This document shows, piece after piece, positions 36,017-44,400 of a stretch of 54,749 bases of DNA. The position numbers were made by a program, and so were the translations under genes. Positions within the stretch are counted from its first letter, which is position 1. The number at the start of each line of letters is the position of its first letter. The DNA comes from Candidatus Delongbacteria bacterium (GTDB lineage Bacteria > UBA4055): positions 1-54,749 of the forward strand of contig JAFGVM010000089.1 in the NCBI GenBank assembly GCA_016937995.1, given 5' to 3'. Under the pieces are notes generated by a model, which worked only from the letters and a program-made list of their open reading frames with translations, did no database searches and had not been told where the DNA came from.

Positions 36017-36607
36017 TTGAAAAAGAGTATTACAATACTGATATTCATTATTCTACTTACAGGAATATACGCAACTGAAAAACCTGTGGAAGATAAAAAT
36101 GACCCAAGTATAGACAAAGATACTAAGGTCCTTGACAGTTATACTGATGAGGAGTTTAAAAAAGCTGTAATGCAGGTCTTACAGAAAGGTAACCTTACAA
36201 ATAAAGAACTTTTCTTCAAGGAATTGGAAGCAGCTCGCAAGGGTAAGGTTGAAGAAGAAAAGCAATTATACGGTTTAGAAAATATTAACAAAGAAAATGC
36301 TAAAGGGATGAATGGTTGGGATGTTGCGATGAGTGGTATTATCGTGGTTTTCTCAGGATTGATCCTGATAATGCTGGTGTTGTATGTATTCAACTTTATG
36401 TTTAAACCCAAAACAGCAGAAAAAGCAAAACCGGAGAATGCGAGAAAGATAGTTGAAGATACTCCTGAAGATATACTTATTGCAATAGCTACAGTTGTGG
36501 AACTTTATACAAGGTTATACTCCTCAGATAAACTGACGGATCTTTCATTTAAAACTACCGAAAGTGAATCGTGGAAGATCAAAAATAAATTTGTTCAGGG
36601 ATCATAA
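36017..36607 (+). CDS. mmdD: sodium pump decarboxylase gamma/delta subunit (OadG/MmdD-like)
   Basis: 196 residues starting at TTG 36017, 20 bases after mmdA, with AGGA upstream. A signal-peptide-like N-terminus is followed by ~75 polar residues, then the OadG-type membrane anchor MSGIIVVFSGLILIMLVLYVFNFMF and a C-terminal cytoplasmic tail. The periplasmic N-terminal extension (residues ~20-100) is longer than in classical OadG (~80-90 residues). The subunit normally holds the complex together at the membrane. Identification depends partly on its place between mmdA and the biotin carrier. Confidence 0.8.
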   Translation: MKKSITILIFIILLTGIYATEKPVEDKNDPSIDKDTKVLDSYTDEEFKKAVMQVLQKGNLTNKELFFKELEAARKGKVEEEKQLYGLENINKENAKGMNGWDVAMSGIIVVFSGLILIMLVLYVFNFMFKPKTAEKAKPENARKIVEDTPEDILIAIATVVELYTRLYSSDKLTDLSFKTTESESWKIKNKFVQGS

Positions 36608-36614
36608 AAAATAA

Positions 36615-36645
36615 TTGACAATGGACAATTGACAACGGACAATTA
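36615..36645. repeat. degenerate heptanucleotide tandem repeat within the decarboxylase operon
   Basis: Four 7-base units: GACAATG, GACAATT, GACAACG, GACAATT, in the 51-base gap between mmdD and mmdC. Confidence 0.7.
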
Positions 36646-36658
36646 AAGGATATAGATC

Positions 36659-37120
36659 ATGAAAGAAATTAAGCTGGAAATAAAAGGAAAAGAATATACT
36701 GTTAAGATCAAGGAATTCGGCTCAAAAGAAGCGATCCTAGAAGTAAACGGCAATAAGTATACTGTGGGTTTAAAAGATCTGGGTAAAGAATTGAACATAG
36801 GTTCTGTTAGAGAAGTTGTAACACCATTGACGACTTCTCAACCTGCTGCTCCAACATCTGCTCCAGTCAAGACAAGTGCCTCACCAACAGGAGGATCAAC
36901 GGGTGGATCAGCAGAAGTACTTTCACCTTTACCGGGATTGATCTTGAATGTAATGGTCAAAGTTGGTGATACTGTTAAAAATGGTCAGAATATTATCATT
37001 ATGGAAGCAATGAAAATGGAAAATGATATTCAAGCTACAAAAAATGGTGTGATCAAGACAATAAATGTAAAGAACGGTGATAATGTCTCTGAAGGAGATG
37101 TTCTTGCAACAATAGAATAA
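36659..37120 (+). CDS. mmdC: biotin carboxyl carrier subunit
   Basis: 153 residues. The C-terminal biotinyl domain (about 80-153) carries EAMKMEN with the biotin-accepting Lys119. It is joined by a Pro/Ala/Ser/Thr/Gly-rich flexible linker (residues ~60-82) to an N-terminal beta domain (MKEIKLEIKGKEYTVKIKEFG). Carboxybiotin moves between the carboxyltransferase MmdA and the membrane subunit MmdB. It lies between mmdD and mmdB with 15 bases to mmdB. Same role as the MmdC/GcdC subunits of known sodium pumps. Confidence 0.93.
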   Translation: MKEIKLEIKGKEYTVKIKEFGSKEAILEVNGNKYTVGLKDLGKELNIGSVREVVTPLTTSQPAAPTSAPVKTSASPTGGSTGGSAEVLSPLPGLILNVMVKVGDTVKNGQNIIIMEAMKMENDIQATKNGVIKTINVKNGDNVSEGDVLATIE

Positions 37121-37135
37121 TCAGGAAAAAACATA

Positions 37136-38281
37136 ATGGATACAATATCTCTTTTATTTTCAAATACAGGTTTTGCAAATTTACACTTTGATAATGTAAT
37201 AATGATCGTTCTTGGTGCAGTTGCTATATGGCTGGCAATTGTAAAAAAGTACGAACCGCTTTTATTACTTCCTATCGGATTCGGAGTGATAATGGGCAAT
37301 ATCCCTTACATGGCGGGACTTCCTATAGGAGTTTACGACACTATCGCGAACGGTAATTCACAAAACAGTGTTTTCAGTTTATTATACTGGGGTGTGAGAG
37401 TTGGTATTTTTCCGCCTTTGATTTTTCTTGGTATTGGAACACTAACGGATTTCTCAGCTTTGATATCAAGTCCAAAGTCATTACTGCTAGGTGCTGCTGC
37501 TCAGATAGGTATATTTGCTACTTTCTTAGGAGCTTTAGCACTGGGATTTGATCAATATTCAGCTGCTTCAATAGGTATTATCGGTGGTGCAGATGGTCCA
37601 ACTTCGATATTCATTGCATCAATTTTATCTCCTAAACTTCTGGGACCTATTGCAATTGCAGCTTATTCATATATGGCATTAGTTCCAGTGATACAACCTC
37701 CATTTATGAAGATATTGACCACTAAGAAAGAAAAAGTTATCAAGATGAAACCTTCAAGAAGAGTTTCAAAAAGAGAAAAGATTTTATTTCCAATCATGGT
37801 GTTTATTGTAGCAGCTTTGATCGCTCCAGGTTCTATAACTCTTGTTGGTATGTTGATGCTTGGTAACTTGATCAAAGAAAGTGGAGTTACTGATAGGTTG
37901 GCTAAAACAGCCGGTAATGCTATCCTTGATTCAGCAACTATAGTTCTGTCTTTTTCAGTCGGAGCAAGTACACAAGCTTCAACATTTGTAACGAAAGAAT
38001 CATTGCTGATCTTCGGTTTAGGTCTTGCATCTTTCTGTGTTGCTACTGCTTCTGGATTGATATTTGCCAAATTCATGAATTTATTTTTAAAAGAGAAGAT
38101 AAATCCTTTAATAGGAGCGGCCGGTGTTTCTGCTGTTCCAGACTCTGCAAGAGTAGTTCATCATTTTGGATTGGAACATGATAAATCGAATTATTTGCTG
38201 GCTCATGCAATGGGACCCAATGTAGCCGGAGTCATCGGTTCGGCAATTGCAGCCGGTGTCTTTATCGCGATATATTCTTAG
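37136..38281 (+). CDS. mmdB: sodium-translocating decarboxylase beta subunit
   Basis: A 381-residue, very hydrophobic inner-membrane protein with about ten segments. OadB/MmdB landmarks: LLLLPIGFGVIMGNIP (residues ~43-58), LIFLGIGTLTDFSALI, GIIGGADGPTSIFIAS with the conserved Asp of the sodium channel, and late SAVPDSARVVHHFG plus HAMGPNVAGVIGSAIAAG. It decarboxylates carboxybiotin and exports sodium ions. AGGA precedes the ATG. It is the last gene of the operon; a palindromic element begins at its stop codon. Confidence 0.95.
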   Translation: MDTISLLFSNTGFANLHFDNVIMIVLGAVAIWLAIVKKYEPLLLLPIGFGVIMGNIPYMAGLPIGVYDTIANGNSQNSVFSLLYWGVRVGIFPPLIFLGIGTLTDFSALISSPKSLLLGAAAQIGIFATFLGALALGFDQYSAASIGIIGGADGPTSIFIASILSPKLLGPIAIAAYSYMALVPVIQPPFMKILTTKKEKVIKMKPSRRVSKREKILFPIMVFIVAALIAPGSITLVGMLMLGNLIKESGVTDRLAKTAGNAILDSATIVLSFSVGASTQASTFVTKESLLIFGLGLASFCVATASGLIFAKFMNLFLKEKINPLIGAAGVSAVPDSARVVHHFGLEHDKSNYLLAHAMGPNVAGVIGSAIAAGVFIAIYS

Positions 38282-38403
38282 ACCGTTTGTAAACTTCGTA
38301 TTTCTTCGTCGAAACCAATTTTTTATTCAAGTCACTTGCCTTTAAGCAAGCTCTTTTCTAAAAAACAAATTTCTCCTTGAACTAATCGTTTATAACCAGT
38401 CTT
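38281..38403. repeat. palindromic element, copy 2 (after mmdB)
   Basis: Outer arms GACCGTTTGTAAAC and GTTTATAACCAGTC pair imperfectly, inner arms are AATTTTTTA/TAAAAAACAAATTT, and the core is CTTGC-CTTTAA-GCAAG. It shares arm and core words with copy 1 after groEL but has the core in the opposite direction (TCAAGTCACTTGC here, GCAAGTGACTTGA there). It could also act as an inefficient terminator. Confidence 0.6.
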
Positions 38404-38444
38404 GTATTTGTACCCCATCAATTTTTTAAATATTTTTATTTAAA

Positions 38445-38473
38445 TTGTGATACAATTTAAAATCACATATATT
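38445..38473 (+). promoter_or_regulatory. promoter of the giant CHAT protein with overlapping inverted repeat
   Basis: TTGTGA (38445-38450), 17 bases, TATATT (38468-38473). An inverted repeat TGTGAT-N10-ATCACA (38446-38467) spans from -35 to the -10 edge and could be an operator. Spacing differs from the CRP consensus. Confidence 0.6.
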
Positions 38474-38493
38474 ATTAGCTTATAAATTGTTAT

Positions 38494-41400
38494 ATGTGGT
38501 ACCGAATGTCATTGAAAAGAATTTTCATATTATTTTTAATATTTGTCATTGTTTTGAATGCAGAAGATCTGGCTGATCGTATTAAGCAGTATAATGCAAA
38601 GCAGATCACTATGACAACAGCCCAGGAAATGAATATTGTGATCTCTGAGGATGGTCAGTCAATTTTATTTTCGTCTAACATGAACGGGAATTATGATATT
38701 TTCCGTAAAGATCTTATTTCAGAAGAGACAACTCAGATCACAGAAGCTCCGGGTAATGAATATCCACAATTTATTTATGATGATGATCTTTATTTTATAT
38801 CTGATGCTACAGACATCTACGGTAATATCTATCTTAGAGATCTGAAAGGTAAAAATGAGGAGATCATATATCTCAATAAAGGTGAAGAAAAGAATCCGGT
38901 CATCAATGAAAAAGCTATCATTTTTTCAAAAAAGACGGACAAGTATAGATTTTACAGCTTTGATATAAAAAAGAAGAAAGTTCAACTGATAAAAGGTGCT
39001 GAAGGTCGCAGGATCGTTTTCTCTTCAGACGGAAAACAAGCTGTGTTTGTTTCAAATAAAGATGAGAGCGGATACAATATTTTATATAAATGCAGTTATG
39101 AGAAAGGTTTATTCAAAGATGTCGAGCAGATTTCATTCGGGGCAATGATAATCAACGGAGTGGATATTTCGACTGATGGAAGTACAGTAGTATACTCAGC
39201 TATCAAGTCCGATACGGATAATAACGGCGTTATGAATATTAACGATAATTCAGTTCTCTATAAGATATCGTTTAACGGGAATGGAACAGTTCAATTCCAA
39301 TTAACACCTGAAAATTATTCATCTAAAGCACCGAAAATATCTTCTTCAGATAATATTTATTTCATTTCGGACAGGAGTGGTAATGATGATGTATGGATGT
39401 GCAATATTGATGGAGTTATCCCGAAAGAAGAAAATTATATGTCTCAAAGGTCTGTAGCAGATTTTTTATTTCAAGAGTTCAATGCTAAAAAAGTTTTGAA
39501 CGAGGGTTCAAGTATAAACTTAAAAGAAGAGAATGAGCTTCTGGATAAATCTTTACTGAGTTATAACAGGATACTATCACTTTTTTCAGCAGATAAAGAT
39601 AAACTGCTGGAAGTTTATTACAAAATGGCAGAGATCTATGAGATCCAGAAACAATTTGAAAAAGCAGAGTCGATCTACAGATTGATCCAGTCAAGATATA
39701 TTGATGATAAAAAAGTATCTGAAAAAGCCAATTTTTTTAAAAAGTTAACCGAGTTAAAAAGGAAAGGGATCAGAACTGACAGTTACGGATTCGAGCTGGA
39801 AGAACATATAAACAACCTGAAAGAGATGACCGTAAATTGTGAAGATGAAATTTTAGTTCAGAGTATTTATATCAGTATTGGAAAAATCTATTTCGACCTA
39901 GGTCAGTATTCAACGGCAAATAATTATTTTATCTCTGCAAGAGGAAAAGGGAATTCAGAATCTTACTACTGGCAGGCAAAAACAGCATTAGTATCAGGTA
40001 ATTCAAAATCAGCCGGATCCTTTCTTGAAAAAGCAATTGAAAGTACAAGTTCAAATGATCTGAAAGAAAAATACATTAGGGAATATTTTACATCGGGAGA
40101 GGATCTAGAGGGCAGAACTAAAAAGATCCGGAGTGTTCTATCAAACAAAGATCTTCCAAGTGAGATCAGATCTTACGGGAATTTGATCCTGGGTGATATG
40201 CTTGATAATATTGAGTTGAAACTTGAATACTATAATGTTGTAAAACAGTTTTATGTTGATGATCCTGAAAATATTTTAAAGAAAAAATTCTCTGCTGCTG
40301 CTGATCTTAAACTTGCCCGGCTATATACAGATAATCGTATGAACACAGAAGCAGAAGGTGTTTACAAATATTCAATAGACAATTATTCTGGAATAGATTA
40401 CGATTTTTATACGATCAATGCAGTAAAAGACCTGTCAAACCTATACCTGAATCAGGCTGATGAATATCTTAAAGCAGGAAAAAATGAAAATGCATTACTT
40501 ATTTACTATAAGGCTTTCGATCTGGATAGGGAGAATATTGTAACACTTCGGGGTATGGCAGATTCTTATAATTCTCTTGGAAAGATCGATGAGATAATAC
40601 GGTTCTTTACAGTTGAATATGAGAAGGATGTCAACAGCAGCTTTATGAACTATGCACTTGGATATGCCTATTCACTTAAAGCTATTAGCTCAAAAGAATA
40701 TCTCAGTCCACTGATAAATCTTTCAATAAATCTTATAGAGAGATCACTTGAACTGGAATCAAATAATAAATATGCATATCTGACATTAAGCTATGATTAT
40801 GAGGCATTATTCCATCTTAGGAATATTCAGGAAGATGAGATAAAGAAACAGAATATCTTGCTAAAGGGAGTTAATTACATTGTCGGTCCAGTGAAATTTT
40901 TACTTTCTACTATCAATCTGCTTGAAGATGATAATGTGGATTATCTTGATAAGACTATAAACACTTTGAACAAAGGTCTGGCAATAAGTAATATTATATC
41001 GGACAGGGATCTTTATCTCAAAATGACATTGAACCTTGCGAACAACTATTATAACCTCGGTGAATTCGGAAGGAAGAACGCTCTTGAAAAATATCAGGTC
41101 ATACTTGATAATGATTTCAAGTTCACTTCATTACAACAGAAAGCGATCATCTATGAAAAAATTGGGCACTGTCATTTCACACTTGGTAATGATGAGGCTG
41201 AGGAATACTATGAAAAAGCGATCGGGCTCTACAGATCATTGAACGATAGAGAGAGTGAGATCAGAGTATCAATGAGGAACGCATTATATTATTTGTCCAT
41301 GAAAGACAAAGAGGGAGACTTCATAGGAGGGTCAGATGCTTCTGAAAAGTATAATGATATTGTAGTGAAATTGAAAAGTGAAGGAAAGGATGATATTGTC

Positions 41401-44400
41401 AGGCTTCTTCAAAGGAACAGTGCATTTGCCCAGTTCATTGATGATGAATATGGAAAGAGTGCTGATATACTTCACGATCTACTGGCTGAATACAACAAAG
41501 ATGATCTAAGTTCAGAGAGCGAGGGTAATTACATAATTCTGACTTTACTTGGATTAGATATACCTGTATGGCAGCTGAACATAAGTCTGGGTTCAATGTA
41601 TCCTGAAGGGTTCAACAGTGACTCAGAGATCGCATTTCTATACTCACTTCAAGCTTCAAATTATTTCAAACTAAAAGATTTTTTCACTGTGGAAGAATTT
41701 TTGAATAAAAAGCTGGCATACTTCGAAGGTAAGAATAACAGACTTGCAGTCAGTCTTGTTCAAAACAGACTTGGAATGCTTTATTACTACAAAGGTGATT
41801 ACAGCAAAAGTATTTCACACTTTAAAAATTCCAATGAGATCTGTATTGATCTAGAACTTTACAATGTGATCATAACAAACAAGAACAATATTTTAAAAGC
41901 ATTAGCCAGGATCAAAAAAATTGATAGCAGGCTGATAGAAAAGTATAATATAGCGATATCAGATACTTCAACAAACTCCTTTCCTAAAGGAATTATTGAG
42001 AAATATCCCAAAGCTGTTAATCAAAACATCAAAGGTGTGCTAAAATACCGTATATCCAGATACTTAAGTAATTCTATTTCTCCTGCAGATCAGTATAAAA
42101 GCCTGACGTACCTTTTAAGCAGTGAAGAATATTTCTCGAGCGGGATAGCCATGCTCAAAGAGAAAAAGAAATTAAATAAGGATGAAAAAGTCTTACTATC
42201 CTCAATGCTATATAACAGAGCTGTGATAAATATTGAAACGGATGATAGAGTTTCGGCTAAACAATATATGGATGAAGGTATTAAACTTGCGGAAGAATCA
42301 GGAGACAGGCTTATTCTTTGGAGATTTTACATGAAATCCGGGGATCTCTCTGATAATGATCCGATAGAATTTTATTTGAAAGCTGAAAGAACATTGTCAG
42401 AATATCTTCCATCTACAGATGACTATGAGATGATCACAAGCTGGCAGGATGATATAAGACCGCTATATGACAGAATAATAAAGTATTATATATCGAAGAA
42501 ACAAATATCCCAGGCATTGAACTACTCTGAAAGATATAAGAAAAAAATGATGCTTGATTACTACTCAAGCAGATATCTCAGTTATAAAGAACAATTGCAT
42601 AAGATCCACATAACAAAGATCCGGTATAACACTACCGAGATCATAAGATATAATTCAGAAATTGACAGGCTGAAAAATAAAGATTCAGAGAAATATGCTG
42701 AAAAGATAAGTGATTATGAAGGGAAAGCAGACAGATATACCAAAGAATTAAAAGACATCTATAGCCAAATAAAGAACGATAATGATAACAGATTACTTCA
42801 ATTTGTTTCGATAGATGATATCGCTTTTGATGATATTGATGAAATACTGGATGAGGATAATGTTATAATATCTTTCTATTCCTTTGAAGATCAAACCTGT
42901 ATTTTCCTCAGAAATGATCTGTCAACAAGTTGTAAAATAGTAAAAAAGGATAATGAACTTTTAAATTCACTCAAGGATTATTTTAACGGGAATCCTGATA
43001 AGGATATCTATCTAAAAATATATGATCATTACATCAGACCTTTCGAGAAAGAGATAAGCGGGAAAGATCATGTGTATATCGTTCCCGATTTTGATGAAAC
43101 TGTAATGTTGCCTTTTGTTACTTCTGTGAACATGACCAATAAAGAAATTGAACCATCTTTCTCAAAATTACCTACAATTTCGTCACTTGGAATGATAGAT
43201 GAAAATAAAAATATCAACTACTCTGAGTTAAAGAATATATCAGAGATAAAAGAAATTTCCGAGGTTAAGAATTTATTTGAGAACGGTGGATTTATATATT
43301 TGGACAAATATTTAAACATAGGAAGCAAGAATTCTCTGGAAAATTATTTTAATGTCGGGAAAGATAATTTAAAGGTCAGTGAATTTCTAAAATATAAGAT
43401 CCCTGCATACGGGGTTTTGTTAAAAGGATTCGATAAATTTCCGGAACCAAGTGATTATTTCATGCTTGTGAACTCACTGATCTATTCTGGTGCTCAATCA
43501 ATAATACTGCCAATGGCAAAAACTTCAGGTAATGGAATAGACAGTCTGGTTATTAATTCTTTTAAAAAATTAGACGAGTATGATCTTGATGAAGTATTGG
43601 CTTCATGTAAAAGTGCAGGTTCCTGCGGAGATCTTGAAATATTCGGTTCAATTGGAATGAATGCAAGAGAGCAGACGAATTTTGCAAGTGATAATCTTCA
43701 AAATTTAGTGGTAAACGGGATCAGGAATTACAAAAGTACTGTCTATGAAAAAGCATCATCCTACTTTGCACAAGCTTTGTTGATGGCAAGAAAGATCAAA
43801 GACAAGAAGCAGGAATTAAATATTTTGGGCACTATAATTTCATCCTACTCAAACTTTAATGATTTTAAGAACGCAATAAAGTACGGAAAAGAACTTTTAG
43901 TTTTTGCGGAGCAAAATAATTTGGAAGAACAGATCATTAAAGCTTATGACAGTATTTCAAAGGATTATTTCAGGTCAGCAGATTATGACAGCAGTGCATC
44001 TTATCAGAATAAAATCCTTGATTACATTTCAGAGAATGATATTAAGCAGAAACTGAAAAGTTATAATATGCTTTCTTCAATATATGCAAGGAAAGGACAT
44101 TTTGAAAAAAGTATAAGCTATCAAAAAAAGTATCTTGAGACAGGTAGACTTATATCATCGGGTGAATTGGATTCATTAAGCAGTTCTCTCAACGTAAGAA
44201 GTTCTGAAGTTCTTTTCAATTCACTAAAATCGATATTGGTAAATTATTATAAGGCTGAAAAAATAGACTCAGCTTTAAGTGTCTACAATATTGTTAAGTC
44301 CAATTCAGAAATATTCAAGAGTATCCCTGGATCTTCTATGGCAGACCTGTTTGAATCGGTAGGGTTGTGTTATTTTAAGAAATCGTTCTATGGAAATGCT

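Noticed and set aside
36615-36645. Possible CRISPR-like array from repeated GACAAT units
   Set aside because: Units are contiguous 7-mers without spacers, and no cas gene is present in the window.
38446-38467. CRP-like site TGTGAT...ATCACA before the giant protein gene
   Set aside because: CRP sites need six bases between TGTGA and TCACA; here there are twelve. Kept only as a generic inverted repeat overlapping the promoter.
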